A stretch of 35,650 nucleotides of DNA from Coxiella sp. (in: g-proteobacteria) (GTDB lineage: Bacteria > Pseudomonadota > Gammaproteobacteria > Coxiellales > Coxiellaceae), in contig NVSS01000026.1 in NCBI GenBank assembly GCA_002732805.1, positions 1-35,650 on the forward strand, in the 5' to 3' direction. Each line of letters opens with the position of its first letter. Position 1 is the first letter of the stretch. The translations under genes and the position numbers were made by a program. Below are positions 1 to 9,399 of the stretch, in pieces. Under the pieces are notes generated by a model, which had not been told where the DNA came from, searched no databases, and saw only the letters and a program-made list of their open reading frames with translations.

Positions 1-543
1 TCAATCACTGAGTCGTGTAGTACATTCACGGTTGCAGCGGGAAGCATTAAGCAAATGCCTATGCCCTATTCAGTCTACGCTTATGCCACTTTTTTGAGGG
101 GTTTAATTGTATTCTTGCATCATTCGGTGGTATTCATAGCCATGGCATTGATATTTCATGTCCACGTTACGCTAAATACACTTTTAATTTTCCCTGCATT
201 AGTGGCGTTATGTTTTACGGTGAGCTGGGTGAGTATACTATTTGGTGTATTTGCGGCGCGTTTTAGAGATATCCAGCAAGTGGTTACCAGTTTGCTTGCC
301 GTGTCTATGTTTGTCACGCCTATTTTTTGGAAGCCGAGTCAATTAGGCGCAAGCTTTAAAGCAAAATTGATTATGGGGGTAAATCCATTAGCTCATTATG
401 TGGCAATAATGCGCGCACCGTTGTTAGGGCAGTCACCAGGGCTGTTCAATTGGGAGTTTGTTATTGTATTTTCTATTCTTGGCTGGATGTTTAGTATGTA
501 TATCTTAGGAAGGTACTATAAACATATAGCTTTTTGGTTGTAG
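1..543 (+). CDS. wzm: ABC-2 type polysaccharide export permease, Wzm-like (5' end missing)
   Basis: This is the inner-membrane permease of a polysaccharide ABC exporter, which moves lipid-linked glycan across the inner membrane. The reading frame is open from base 1, so the ORF-track ATG at 55 is internal and about a third or more of the protein lies outside the window. The visible 180 residues include the family-typical stretch IKQMPMPYSVYAY, then hydrophobic segments around 'FIAMALIF', 'LLIFPALVALCF', 'LLAVSMFVTPIFW' and a C-terminal 'FVIVFSILGWMFSMYILG'. The ending GRYYKHIAFWL resembles that of ABC-2 polysaccharide permeases. The ATPase gene begins 16 bases downstream, as expected for a wzm-wzt pair. 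The family assignment is firm; the exact substrate cannot be read from the sequence. Confidence 0.88.
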   Translation, partial: SITESCSTFTVAAGSIKQMPMPYSVYAYATFLRGLIVFLHHSVVFIAMALIFHVHVTLNTLLIFPALVALCFTVSWVSILFGVFAARFRDIQQVVTSLLAVSMFVTPIFWKPSQLGASFKAKLIMGVNPLAHYVAIMRAPLLGQSPGLFNWEFVIVFSILGWMFSMYILGRYYKHIAFWL

Positions 544-559
544 TGAGTGGAGCAGTGTT

Positions 560-1360
560 ATGAAGGGTATTGAGGTTGAAAATGTAACGGTAGAAATTCC
601 GGTATTTGATCCCAGTCGGAGTTTTCGGGGCACATTAGGCGCTATGCTGGGCGGGAAAATTCACTCACGGGGCAATTCGAAAAAGGTATTTGTTCAAGCG
701 CTGGAAGATATTAATTTTTCACTTAAAGAAGGGGATCGGCTGGGATTGATTGGTGGTAATGGCGCTGGGAAAACCACGTTGCTTAATATACTCGCTGGTG
801 TGTATCTACCACACCGCGGCTCAGTGCGAGTTACCGGTAAAATCATGCCGTTATTTAATATTTCATTGGGATTGGATATAGATAATACCGGGTTTGAAAA
901 TATTAATACGATGGGTATGTACCATGGGCTTTCAAAAAAAACAATCAACGAGCGTAGAGAAGAAATAATAGAATTCACTGAGCTTGGTGACTTTATACAC
1001 TTACCCGCGCGTACATACTCTGCGGGTATGTTACTTCGGCTAAGTTTTGCGATTGTTACAACGCTATTGGAGCCGGATATTTTATTACTTGACGAAGGAA
1101 TCGGTGTGGGTGATGCAATATTTGCGAAAAAATCGGAGGAGCGATTAAAGAGTTTTTATAAAAAACTAAGCATATTAGTAATGGCTTCGCACTCTAATGA
1201 CCTTATAAAAAATATGTGTAATAAAGCTATGTTGTTAGACCATGGGAGAATCATTAAGTATGGTCCGGTTGATGAGGTATTAGATTATTATAAAGATTTT
1301 ATTAATGCAGCACAAAAGACAGTGTTGGCACCGGTCCCGTTGGAAGTATGCACCGTTTAA
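560..1360 (+). CDS. wzt: ABC transporter ATPase for polysaccharide export, Wzt-like (short form)
   Basis: ATP-binding subunit paired with the upstream permease. The 266-residue protein has a Walker A motif GGNGAGKT (about 65-72), an ABC signature YSAGM (about 153-157) and Walker B DILLLDE (about 173-179), followed by the switch histidine in ASHS. The N-terminal stretch with FDPSRSFRGTL before the core fold is typical of the polysaccharide/teichoic acid export branch. It ends shortly after the nucleotide-binding domain. The extra C-terminal carbohydrate-binding domain of long Wzt proteins (about 400 residues or more, as in the E. coli O9a system) is absent. This suggests that export does not depend on recognising a chain-terminal modification, which is inference. 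Start ATG 560 is preceded by a GGAG-like site (gtggagcagtgttATG). Confidence 0.93.
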   Translation: MKGIEVENVTVEIPVFDPSRSFRGTLGAMLGGKIHSRGNSKKVFVQALEDINFSLKEGDRLGLIGGNGAGKTTLLNILAGVYLPHRGSVRVTGKIMPLFNISLGLDIDNTGFENINTMGMYHGLSKKTINERREEIIEFTELGDFIHLPARTYSAGMLLRLSFAIVTTLLEPDILLLDEGIGVGDAIFAKKSEERLKSFYKKLSILVMASHSNDLIKNMCNKAMLLDHGRIIKYGPVDEVLDYYKDFINAAQKTVLAPVPLEVCTV

Positions 1361-1420
1361 CGCTTTAATTGTGCCACGTTCCACAATTGATTACGAATGT
1401 ATAACGGAGATTTATTGTTA

Positions 1421-3691
1421 ATGAAAATTCCTTTTTCTGCTTTTGATAAGCAGCATCAAAATATTCTACAGGAATTAATGGATGGAATAGAGCCCGTATT
1501 AAAGAGCGGAGATTTTATTTTAGGAGCGGCGACGAGCGAATTCGAGAGACGCTTCAGCACATTCCATGACTGTCAGTATGCTGTTGCTTTAAATTCAGGG
1601 ACGGATGCCCTGATCTTAGCCTTAAAGGCGCTTGGTATAGGTGAAGGTGATGAAGTTATTACAACGGCAAATACCTTTATGACTACCTTGAGCAGTATTG
1701 TGATGGTGGGTGCTAAACCCGTATTGGTTGATGTGGGTGCGGACGACAATATGGATGTTGCCTTGATTGAGGGTAAAATTAGCGATGCTACAAAAGCAAT
1801 CTTGCCCGTGCATTGGGCCGGGCGCCCTTGTCAGATGGATGTCATTCTAGAGTTAGCTGCCAAGCATCAACTAAAGGTGATTGAAGATTGTGCACAAGCT
1901 GTATCATCACGTTATAAGGGTAAATTGGTAGGCACGTTTGGCGATATTGGATGCTTTAGTTTGCATCCGTTTAAAACGCTTAATGCGTGTGGCGATGCTG
2001 GTGTGGTGCTAACAAATAATACCGAGGCGGCTGACGTGATGCGTATGCTGCGGAATAATGGTTTTTCAAGCACGGGCGAGTGTCATTATTGGAGCAATAA
2101 CTCACGATTAGATACACTTCAAGCAGCGATTCTTAATGTAAAATTAAACCATTTTGAGCAATGGACCGAGAAACGCATTCGTATCGCTGAGTTCTACCAC
2201 TTGCATTTAGAAAACACCCCAGAGCTGATACTGCCAAAGCTTGCTTGTGATGATTACGCTCCTGTTTATCACACATTCATAGTTAAAACTAAGCAGCGTG
2301 AGGCATTGCAGAAACACCTTGCTGATAAAGGAATTGAGACAAAAATTCATTATCAAGTGCCACCGTACAGACAGCCTGTGGCGCTTAAAACATTGGGCAT
2401 ACTTTGTGACTTGAAGCGAGCTGATGAGATTAGCGATCAAGTGTTATCGTTACCGATTTATCCGGAATTAACGCAAGAACAGTTGGATTATATTGTTCAT
2501 GTAATTAAAGATTTTTATGCCTCAAGAAGGAGAGTAACTGAAATGAAAGTACCTTATTCCTATCTGGAACGCCAATTTGAAAATATTGAGCCGTACTTGG
2601 ACGATATCCGTGAATTTGTAAAAACAACTGATTTCACACTGGGGGCGGAACTTGATAAATTTGAAGCAAGTTTTGCAGCAGTACATAATGCGCCACATGC
2701 GATAGGCGTAGGTACGGGTACTGATGCGATAGCGATGTCTTTTAAAATATTGGGTGTTGGTGCGGGTGATGAAGTCATTACTTGTGCTAATACGTTTATC
2801 GCGTCAGTGGGTTCGATTGTTCAAGTTGGCGCTATACCCGTTTTCGTTGACAGTGAAGATGGTTATGTCATCGATCCAGATAAAATAGAAGCGGCCATCA
2901 CAGAGAAGACGAAAGCGATTCTTCCGGTCCATTACACAGGTAATATTGCGGATATGCCGCGCATTATGGACATAGCGAATAAACACAATCTGTTTGTGGT
3001 TGAAGATGCATGCCAAACGATTATGGGCAAGGTTGCAGGAAAGTATGTAGGAAGCTGGGGACAGATGGCTGCGTTTAGCATGCACCCATTAAAAAATCTT
3101 AATGTGTGGTCGGATGCGGGTGTTATTGTGACACAGTCCGATGACTATGCCGAAAAATTGCGTCTCTATAGGAATCATGGTCTTATTAATCGGGATGTGT
3201 GTGTGGAATATGGCATTAATTGCCGCATGGATACATTCCAAGCCGTGATCGCGAACCGCCTTATTAATGACCTTGAGCGCATTACTGAGAAGCGTCGTGC
3301 CGTTGCGTTTACTTATGATAAAGCGTTTGCGGACTTAGCGGGGTTTATTGATATCCCTGTGCGTAGAGAAGATGTTTATCATGTTTTTCATATCTATGTG
3401 TTACGTGCTAAATACCGCGATCAATTGCTTAACTATTTAAAGAATGCGGGCATCGAAGTAAAAATTCATTATCCGATTCCAATGCATTTACAGCCAGCGG
3501 CAAAGCATCTTGGTTATAAGGAAGGTGATTTCCCGATGGCAGAGAAGCACGGTAAGGTCGTTATTACGTTGCCAGCACACCCTTATCTAACACAAGACGA
3601 AATTGACTATACCATTAGCAAAGTGCGTGAATTTTATTTGGATAAGCATTTTGAGGCTGTGGATGCAGTTGCAAATGCTGTAACCGCTTAA
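1421..3691 (+). CDS. Fused double DegT/DnrJ/EryC1/StrS sugar aminotransferase
   Basis: Two complete PLP-dependent sugar aminotransferase domains lie in one open frame. Each is expected to transaminate a keto nucleotide sugar using an amino acid donor. Domain 1 (about residues 1-370) has [20 protein letters not shown] and the PLP lysine in HPFKTL (about K185). Domain 2 (about 375-756) has [21 protein letters not shown] and HPLKNL (about K558). I chose ATG 1421 rather than the track start 1397 because GGAGA lies 10 bases upstream and the first-domain homology begins there ([11 protein letters not shown], matching [11 protein letters not shown] of domain 2). The join carries an intact internal AAGGAG ten bases before in-frame ATG 2543. 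Domain 2 could therefore be made separately, and the fusion may be recent. Single-domain genes are the family norm (about 370 residues). Confidence 0.9.
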   Translation: MKIPFSAFDKQHQNILQELMDGIEPVLKSGDFILGAATSEFERRFSTFHDCQYAVALNSGTDALILALKALGIGEGDEVITTANTFMTTLSSIVMVGAKPVLVDVGADDNMDVALIEGKISDATKAILPVHWAGRPCQMDVILELAAKHQLKVIEDCAQAVSSRYKGKLVGTFGDIGCFSLHPFKTLNACGDAGVVLTNNTEAADVMRMLRNNGFSSTGECHYWSNNSRLDTLQAAILNVKLNHFEQWTEKRIRIAEFYHLHLENTPELILPKLACDDYAPVYHTFIVKTKQREALQKHLADKGIETKIHYQVPPYRQPVALKTLGILCDLKRADEISDQVLSLPIYPELTQEQLDYIVHVIKDFYASRRRVTEMKVPYSYLERQFENIEPYLDDIREFVKTTDFTLGAELDKFEASFAAVHNAPHAIGVGTGTDAIAMSFKILGVGAGDEVITCANTFIASVGSIVQVGAIPVFVDSEDGYVIDPDKIEAAITEKTKAILPVHYTGNIADMPRIMDIANKHNLFVVEDACQTIMGKVAGKYVGSWGQMAAFSMHPLKNLNVWSDAGVIVTQSDDYAEKLRLYRNHGLINRDVCVEYGINCRMDTFQAVIANRLINDLERITEKRRAVAFTYDKAFADLAGFIDIPVRREDVYHVFHIYVLRAKYRDQLLNYLKNAGIEVKIHYPIPMHLQPAAKHLGYKEGDFPMAEKHGKVVITLPAHPYLTQDEIDYTISKVREFYLDKHFEAVDAVANAVTA
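2527..2545 (+). promoter_or_regulatory. Internal ribosome binding site and start inside the aminotransferase fusion
   Basis: AAGGAG at 2527-2532 is followed after 10 bases by ATG 2543, in frame with the upstream domain and exactly at the start of the second aminotransferase domain. Stop triplets (TAA at 2535-2537, TGA at 2540-2542) lie just before it in other frames. The layout is that of a normal intergenic junction that has become open, so it probably still supports independent initiation. This is read directly from the sequence; whether it is used is unknown. Confidence 0.6.
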
Positions 3692-3703
3692 GGTTTTAAA
3701 TAA

Positions 3704-3720
3704 GGGGCTGTTTTAGCCCC
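3704..3720. other. Strong short hairpin after the aminotransferase gene
   Basis: GGGGCT and AGCCCC form a perfect 6-bp stem with a GTTTT loop, 12 bases after the stop codon of the aminotransferase fusion. There is no T-run after the stem, so it is not a textbook Rho-independent terminator. It could stabilise the upstream mRNA end or reduce read-through into the FkbM gene. Confidence 0.45.
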
Positions 3721-3750
3721 GTTAACTAGGATCAGAATACAGGTGATATT

Positions 3751-4911
3751 ATGATTACATACCATCATATAGGCGGGCGAAGTGGGACGTATCCGTTCCC
3801 TTTAAAAAATAACAACCTATTAAAAGACTTCCATCTGGTTCTGTATGACGCGGATGTTGATTGCGTTAGCCAGATGGAAAGTTCAAAAAACAGTTTGTTT
3901 GGTAAAGAAAGTATCTTGCCTTATTGTATCGGCAAGACATCGTCTACCGCTAATTTTCATTTAAATTTCCATCCTACCACCAATTCTTTGTATCCATTCA
4001 ATCCGTTGTATAATGATTATTGCTATGTTAAAGACCCACTCTACGGAAACTATGCGTTTGGTGATGCGTGTAAAACGGAAGAAACCATTGAGGTAACGTT
4101 ATTTTCTTTGGCGGATGCATTGAAGGATTGCGGTGTTGGTGAGCTGGATTTCCTTTCAATTGATACCCAGGGGGCTGAATATGACATTATAGTAGGCGCA
4201 AAAGAGTTGATGCGTGATTCTTGTTTGGGTATTCAGCTAGAAGCGGAATTTGTTGAGCTCTACAAAGGTCAAAAAGTTTTTTCTGATATCGATCCCTTAA
4301 TGAAGAGCCTAGGGTTTGAGCTGCTTGAGTTGTTTTCATTTGGCAGGTGTACTCCCATGATAACGCCAATCGGTTTTAGGGGGGAGGAGCAGCCTATACA
4401 TGCTGAAGCGGTTTATGTCAAAAGTGAGTCCTTTCTTCGACAACATGCCAGTGTAGAGCAACTCTATAAAACAGCATTGTTTAGCTTGTCCTATAATAAG
4501 CTAGGCCATTGTTTGAAGGTGTTGAGCATGATTGATAGCACTAAAGAACCTGGTTCGGATGAGCCTATGCCAGGTTATGTGGTTTTTTTACAGAAACTAC
4601 ATGCACTTTATCAGGGCAGCGTGCATTGTCAATTGCCACGACTTTCTAATTTATTTACTAATAAGGCATTTAGAGACTACTATAGCGGAGAAAATAACCA
4701 CCGTGTTGTGGGTGACGATGTTGTGTCCTCCTTGCAACGTTTATTACCTGAGATGGAGGCGTTAACGAAACAGGAATTTTCACCATTAGAGATATTGCTT
4801 CGTGATCATGGTTTTGATGAACTTGCACAGATCGCCCGGGAAAATAGGCGATACGAGTCGCAATGTTTTTTTAAATTAGTAGATCTTTATTGTGTTCTTA
4901 GTGCTGTCTAG
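3751..4911 (+). CDS. FkbM-family SAM-dependent methyltransferase with C-terminal extension
   Basis: Probable O-methyltransferase acting on a sugar or glycan. The hallmark FkbM segment LDFLSIDTQGAEYDIIVGA (about residues 131-149) is clear, and the N terminus begins directly at a glycine-rich motif I-like strand (HIGGRSGTYPFP) followed by an acidic strand end LYDAD. Homology to the methyltransferase fold covers about the first 220 residues. The remaining 160 or so residues are not recognised and contain no obvious membrane segment. An AGGTGAT site precedes ATG 3751. The gene lies between the sugar aminotransferase and unknown paralogue A, all on the same strand with short gaps, so it is probably co-expressed with the polysaccharide genes. 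The family call is confident; the substrate is unknown. Confidence 0.85.
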   Translation: MITYHHIGGRSGTYPFPLKNNNLLKDFHLVLYDADVDCVSQMESSKNSLFGKESILPYCIGKTSSTANFHLNFHPTTNSLYPFNPLYNDYCYVKDPLYGNYAFGDACKTEETIEVTLFSLADALKDCGVGELDFLSIDTQGAEYDIIVGAKELMRDSCLGIQLEAEFVELYKGQKVFSDIDPLMKSLGFELLELFSFGRCTPMITPIGFRGEEQPIHAEAVYVKSESFLRQHASVEQLYKTALFSLSYNKLGHCLKVLSMIDSTKEPGSDEPMPGYVVFLQKLHALYQGSVHCQLPRLSNLFTNKAFRDYYSGENNHRVVGDDVVSSLQRLLPEMEALTKQEFSPLEILLRDHGFDELAQIARENRRYESQCFFKLVDLYCVLSAV

Positions 4912-4978
4912 GAAGATTACTAATGATTAAATATTTGATAATGCCTATGAGCGCATGTGATTTGGTTGGTGTTGAGAG

Positions 4979-6352
4979 ATGATGAAAGTATTACGCTTTG
5001 GGAAATCGGTAGTTAAAAATTTTTTCGGCTTCAATGGGGCGGAAGTGGTTGCAAAATTAACGCAAGAAGTGGGTGTGACAAACGTGTCGCGCGGCCTCAA
5101 TAAAAGGTATCGCATCTACATGCCGCGCTCTATTAAGTACTTTATTGCGCTATACGATTACTTTGCAACGATAAAAAGCTCTTCTATTGTGTTGGATGTA
5201 GATTCCAAGGCCAAACGTGAGCTGATTATACATTTTTGTTGTTGGGGTCAAGCGTATTATGACAAAGTAAGTGACTGTTTGATACCCTCTTTATTTAGTG
5301 ATGGCAATCTGCCAAGCTTATCTGAGACGCTTAATGTAGAGTTAATAATACACGTAGACCAAGAGGCAAAAAATAAATTGCTAGAGTCTCGATTAGTGGA
5401 CAAATTGCAGGAATATGTAACGGTCAATTTAATGGTTATTCCTGTCAGCCTGTTGAGCGCATTAGACAAAGCGTCCAAATATCCCAATATATCTATTTTT
5501 AAAAGACTCAATCAAACTAATGCAGGGTTGAAATATTTTTTGCTGGGGAGGCTGCAGATGGCAACGCTTGAATATGCGTTACAAAAAAAAGCATATGTTT
5601 CATTTCTCATGCCAGATTTTATTCTTTCTAATTATTTTTTTGCGAATCTGTTATCTAAATTTAACGGTAAAACAGTAGCGATTGGGAGTGCATTTCGAAC
5701 GAGTTATCCTGCTGCTAAGCGCCCGCTATCGCATTTATATAAGAAAACAAGCAGCGGATGGCCTGTGTTGTCGCTGGATGTAGAGCAAATGGTGCGGTTA
5801 CAGCTTCAATGTATGCACAAATCAGCTACGTACCGTGTCATTTCAAAGAAAACAATTCATTTTAGGCCGTGTGCACAGCTGCTGTTTAAAACGGCGCAGG
5901 GTTATATTATGCGGTCCTTCCACTATCAGCCTATATTAATAGATTGTGCAAAAATCCGTACGCCGATTAAAATCAACTATCGTCCATTGGACGATGCCAT
6001 GTTAAGTCAATTAATAAAAACAGATGCGCCGTATGATGAGCAGGTATTGCTTTGTGACAACGCTCGATTTATGGAGCTTAGTGATGATCATATCGATGAG
6101 TGTGTGCCTCCCTTTAATGGTGAAGACTATCAGTCCGAGGTGGATTTTCTAAATGTGATAGAGCAGATGATTACAGGAAATACAGATGCCTTTCGTGCAC
6201 CGCTAAACCGATATTTTTCTTCGCTTCGGTACCGATTTGAGGGTGTATCCAATCACCAAGAATGTAAAGAGGAGTTTGATGATGTTCGCTTCATGAACGA
6301 TTTGACAGCGCGGCTGGAGAAATGTTCCGACGCCCGCGAATGGGTTCACTAA
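4979..6352 (+). CDS. Uncharacterised polysaccharide-cluster protein, paralogue A (possible glycosyltransferase)
   Basis: I do not recognise a named family for this 457-residue soluble protein. It is clearly homologous over its full length to the 459-residue product at 21456-22835. Shared blocks are IIHFCxWGxxY near residue 80, SFLMPDFxL near residue 210, a later YxxxR-S-hydrophobic-HYxPIL-DC block (RSFHYQPILIDC here), and YRPLDDA. Alternating hydrophobic strands, followed by an aspartate in SFLMPDF, are reminiscent of nucleotide-sugar glycosyltransferases of the GT-A kind. That is inference only. No signal peptide or transmembrane segment is evident. It sits between the FkbM methyltransferase and a sugar oxidoreductase, which supports a role in glycan assembly or modification. 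Confidence 0.7.
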   Translation: MMKVLRFGKSVVKNFFGFNGAEVVAKLTQEVGVTNVSRGLNKRYRIYMPRSIKYFIALYDYFATIKSSSIVLDVDSKAKRELIIHFCCWGQAYYDKVSDCLIPSLFSDGNLPSLSETLNVELIIHVDQEAKNKLLESRLVDKLQEYVTVNLMVIPVSLLSALDKASKYPNISIFKRLNQTNAGLKYFLLGRLQMATLEYALQKKAYVSFLMPDFILSNYFFANLLSKFNGKTVAIGSAFRTSYPAAKRPLSHLYKKTSSGWPVLSLDVEQMVRLQLQCMHKSATYRVISKKTIHFRPCAQLLFKTAQGYIMRSFHYQPILIDCAKIRTPIKINYRPLDDAMLSQLIKTDAPYDEQVLLCDNARFMELSDDHIDECVPPFNGEDYQSEVDFLNVIEQMITGNTDAFRAPLNRYFSSLRYRFEGVSNHQECKEEFDDVRFMNDLTARLEKCSDAREWVH

Positions 6353-6432
6353 GAAGTGTGAGTGCTGTAATTTATCAGGACCATCAAACATATACTGTCA
6401 GATAATATGCCTATATAGGGAGTGTTATTGAA

Positions 6433-7371
6433 ATGAAAATAATTGTTATTGGGCTGGGTGTTCAAGGCAAAAAAAGATGCCAAATTGCTGGGGGCGATTT
6501 CATTGCATCCGTTGACCCGGTCAATGCGGATGCTACGTATAAAAATATTATGGATGTTCCATTGACTGCTTTCGATGCCGCACTGGTTTGCCTTCCGGAT
6601 GCACCGAAATTTGATGTCCTTAAATACTTACTTGAAAATGGTAAACATGTTCTCGTTGAAAAGCCTCTGTGGACTGAAGAAAATGAACAGATATTATTGC
6701 TTCAAACGTTAGCACAGCAAAAAAACCTGGTTTGTTACACAGCCTATAATCACCGCTTTGAACCACATTTTGTGCATATGAAACAGTTGATTGAGTCAAA
6801 GAGGTTGGGTGAAATTTATGCGTGCCGACTTTTTTATGGGAATGGAACGGCGCGTCTTGTGCGTAATTCAGATTGGCGTGATAAAGGAATGGGTGTTATT
6901 GCAGATTTAGGGTCCCATCTATTAGACACGACGCAGTTTTGGTTTAATAAAATGCCATCTGATTTTATGCCCATTCAAGTGAACACCTTTGAAAATAACG
7001 CACCGGACCATGCTATTGTCATGGATCGGGGTGCTTTTCCGAAGCTTACGTTTGAAGTGAGCCTATTATCTTGGCGTAATCATTTCACATGCGATATCTT
7101 TGCAGAAAAAGGCTCTGCGCATATTGAGTCTTTGTGCAAATGGGGGCCGAGTCACTTTGCTGTTCGTGAGCGTATTCTTCCTAGTGGTCGGCCACCAGAA
7201 GAAAGACAGATCTTGACGCAGGACGATCCAACGTGGGCTTTGGAATATGAGCACTTTAAGGGGCTTATAATAAATAGTGCTAAAACAGATCTTTCAGTCG
7301 ACCTATGGATTCAAGATACATTACGCAACATTCAATATCAGTACACACAGCCTGTTGAGGAGGCGGTATGA
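6433..7371 (+). CDS. Gfo/Idh/MocA family NAD(P)-dependent sugar oxidoreductase
   Basis: Probable oxidation or reduction of a nucleotide-linked sugar, typically at C3 in related surface-polysaccharide enzymes. The N terminus is a Rossmann strand with GLGVQGKKR (about residues 7-15), followed by ALVCLPD and the family hallmark GKHVLVEKPLW (about 70-80) with the conserved EKP lysine. Further down, AYNHRFEPH and DLGSHLLDTTQFW match the catalytic-domain motifs. The length of 312 residues is slightly short but normal for the family. Its stop overlaps the next start by four bases (ATGA), so translation is probably coupled to the dehydrogenase-like gene. Together with the aminotransferase upstream it could make a 3-amino or C3-modified sugar; this pathway step is inference. 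Confidence 0.9.
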   Translation: MKIIVIGLGVQGKKRCQIAGGDFIASVDPVNADATYKNIMDVPLTAFDAALVCLPDAPKFDVLKYLLENGKHVLVEKPLWTEENEQILLLQTLAQQKNLVCYTAYNHRFEPHFVHMKQLIESKRLGEIYACRLFYGNGTARLVRNSDWRDKGMGVIADLGSHLLDTTQFWFNKMPSDFMPIQVNTFENNAPDHAIVMDRGAFPKLTFEVSLLSWRNHFTCDIFAEKGSAHIESLCKWGPSHFAVRERILPSGRPPEERQILTQDDPTWALEYEHFKGLIINSAKTDLSVDLWIQDTLRNIQYQYTQPVEEAV

Positions 7372-8675
7372 GCATTAGTGATAATAGCGCCGTTACTATT
7401 GGTTGTGTTAGCATGACGCACTTAGGTCTCGTGCATGCCGCGGCATTTGCTGATAAAGGTTTCAATGTAGTAGGTTATGATGCAAGTGACAGACTCATTG
7501 CTCAGTTAAAAACGTATAAGTTGCCTGTGAGCGAGCCACAACTTGATGCATTGGTTGCCGAACATTCTGATCGATTAACGTTTACCAATGAATTATCTGA
7601 TATTCATAGCTGTGACGTTGTGTTTATATCGTGTGATGTGCCAACAGATGATAAAGGCAATAGCGATTTAACGACAATACACGACTTAATTTCCACGGTA
7701 ACGCCCTATTTGGCGGATCAGGCGTGTTTAGTGATATTGTCACAGGTTCCGCCAAGTTTCACACGACAGTTGGCATTTAGCGCGCATACGGTTTTCTATC
7801 AGGTTGAAACCCTTATATTTGGGCGAGCGGTTGATAGAGCGGTGAACCCCGAAAGGTATATTGTTGGGATGACATCACCTGAGCTGCCTTTGCCTAAGGA
7901 CTACCAACAACTATTGGCCTCGTTTAATTGTCCTATTTTGAAAATGCGTTATGAAAGTGCCGAGCTGGCAAAAATATCAATCAATATGTTTTTAGTGTCA
8001 TCGGTGAGTACCACAAATACAATTGCGGAACTTTGTGAGCAGATAGGTGCAGACTGGAACGAAATTGCGCCTGCTCTGCGACTGGATAAGCGTATAGGTC
8101 CGTATGCCTACTTAACACCCGGTCTGGGTATTTCGGGGGGGAATTTAGAGCGTGACCTAAATACCATTACAAAGTTTGGTCAGGCGCATCATACGGATGT
8201 GGGTGTTGTTGATGCTTGGCTCCATAATTCAGTACGACGTAAGAATTGGGTTTACGAGCAGCTTCAAGCATGCGTTCTTAATAATCTTGAAGATCCTTTG
8301 ATTTGTATATTGGGAATTGCCTATAAACCTAATACGCACAGCATTAAGAATTCACCCTCCGTTGAATTGATTGATAAATTAAAGAACTGTTGTATTAATA
8401 CGCATGACCCCGTAGTAACCTATACGAATTCTAATACACAACAGAAAACAACGGTACAAGCAGCGATTGAGCAGGCTGATGTCGTTATTATCATGACGCC
8501 ATGGGCTGAGTATTCCAGTCTGTCGATAGCGCAACTAAAAAAACAGATGAACGGAAACGTGATCATCGATCCTTTTCATGTTTTGTCCATGGATGCCGCA
8601 GATGCAATAGAGGGCATCGAATATAGGTCATTAGGGCAAGCGCCTGTTTTAGAAGTAGAATGCCAATCAAACTAA
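7368..8675 (+). CDS. Nucleotide-sugar dehydrogenase-like protein (UGD/WecC superfamily) lacking catalytic Cys
   Basis: The 435-residue protein has the three-part architecture of UDP-glucose/GDP-mannose dehydrogenases. An N-terminal NAD domain (CVSMTHLGLV and VVGYDAS) is followed by the central helix motif ESAELAKISINMF with the conserved Lys and Asn, and a C-terminal domain with ILGIAYKPNTHSIKNSP. The canonical GFGGSCFPKD active-site segment reads GISGGNLERD here, so the catalytic cysteine position is Asn (about residue 259). The NAD loop is also unusual, with three extra residues (IGCVSMTHLG). It may belong to a divergent subfamily doing a different oxidation, since without Cys the normal thioester route to a uronic acid is not expected. 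The start overlaps the upstream gene by four bases. Confidence 0.82.
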   Translation: MSISDNSAVTIGCVSMTHLGLVHAAAFADKGFNVVGYDASDRLIAQLKTYKLPVSEPQLDALVAEHSDRLTFTNELSDIHSCDVVFISCDVPTDDKGNSDLTTIHDLISTVTPYLADQACLVILSQVPPSFTRQLAFSAHTVFYQVETLIFGRAVDRAVNPERYIVGMTSPELPLPKDYQQLLASFNCPILKMRYESAELAKISINMFLVSSVSTTNTIAELCEQIGADWNEIAPALRLDKRIGPYAYLTPGLGISGGNLERDLNTITKFGQAHHTDVGVVDAWLHNSVRRKNWVYEQLQACVLNNLEDPLICILGIAYKPNTHSIKNSPSVELIDKLKNCCINTHDPVVTYTNSNTQQKTTVQAAIEQADVVIIMTPWAEYSSLSIAQLKKQMNGNVIIDPFHVLSMDAADAIEGIEYRSLGQAPVLEVECQSN

Positions 8676-8691
8676 ATAATGGAGAAATCTC

Positions 8692-9357
8692 GTGCAAGAA
8701 ACTGAATTATTAAGAGCACTACCTAAATCGAAGCGCAATGTGCCGGCACGCGAAGACGCAAAATCCAAAGACTTGGAGGTTGTTCGTGTTGCTAAATTAT
8801 ATGGTGAGATGTATTTTGATGGGCCTCGTGATTATGGTTATGGTGGTTATCGTTATGATGGCCGCTGGAAACCAGTAGCAAGAGATATGATTGAGCATTT
8901 TAACCTCTCTGCTGGAGATCGTGTGCTGGATATAGGTTGTGCTAAAGGTTTTTTAGTGCACGACCTGATGCAGGAGTGTCCAGGGTTAGAAGTGTTTGGC
9001 CTCGATATTTCGGAGTACGCACTTAAGCATTGTCCGCCTGAGGTTATTGGGCGCCTCCATCTAGGTAATGCGAATAGTTTGCCTTTTCCAGATGCCAGTT
9101 TTGATGCCGTCATCTCACTCAATACGCTGCATAATTTTGATCGAGAGGGCGTGAAGACGGTTATTGGTGAGATGGAGCGTGTTTCACGGCGTGATGGGAA
9201 TTCATTTATTCAGGTAGATAGCTACCGCTCACCTGAGCAGCGTGCTCTCTTTATGGACTGGGTATTAACTGCTGATTTTCATGATTATCCTGATGGATGG
9301 GTTAAGCTTTTTAAGGAAGCAGGCTATAAAGGTGATTATTATTGGACGATTTTATAG
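8692..9357 (+). CDS. Class I SAM-dependent methyltransferase
   Basis: Small (221-residue) methyltransferase, probably acting on a sugar intermediate. Motif I is VLDIGCAKGFLVHDL (about residues 78-92). FGLDIS supplies the acidic residue that holds the SAM ribose, and FDAVISLNTLHNF is the post-II/III segment of the family. The start is GTG 8692 with a GGAGA site nearby (atggagaaatctcGTG), 16 bases after the preceding stop. This is the last gene of the first plus-strand run; the decayed minus-strand patch follows. Substrate and position of methylation cannot be inferred. Confidence 0.85.
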   Translation: MQETELLRALPKSKRNVPAREDAKSKDLEVVRVAKLYGEMYFDGPRDYGYGGYRYDGRWKPVARDMIEHFNLSAGDRVLDIGCAKGFLVHDLMQECPGLEVFGLDISEYALKHCPPEVIGRLHLGNANSLPFPDASFDAVISLNTLHNFDREGVKTVIGEMERVSRRDGNSFIQVDSYRSPEQRALFMDWVLTADFHDYPDGWVKLFKEAGYKGDYYWTIL

Positions 9358-9399
9358 CTGTCGATAATGAACGACATAATTACATCGGGCATTCATGTT

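Noticed and set aside
694-978. 94-aa minus-strand ORF and similar ORFs opposite wzt, the aminotransferase and other genes
   Set aside because: They lie wholly inside well-recognised genes, lack ribosome sites and show no protein-like motifs; they are antisense shadows.
3704-3720. Rho-independent terminator after the aminotransferase
   Set aside because: The hairpin is strong but no T-run follows, so I list it only as a hairpin.
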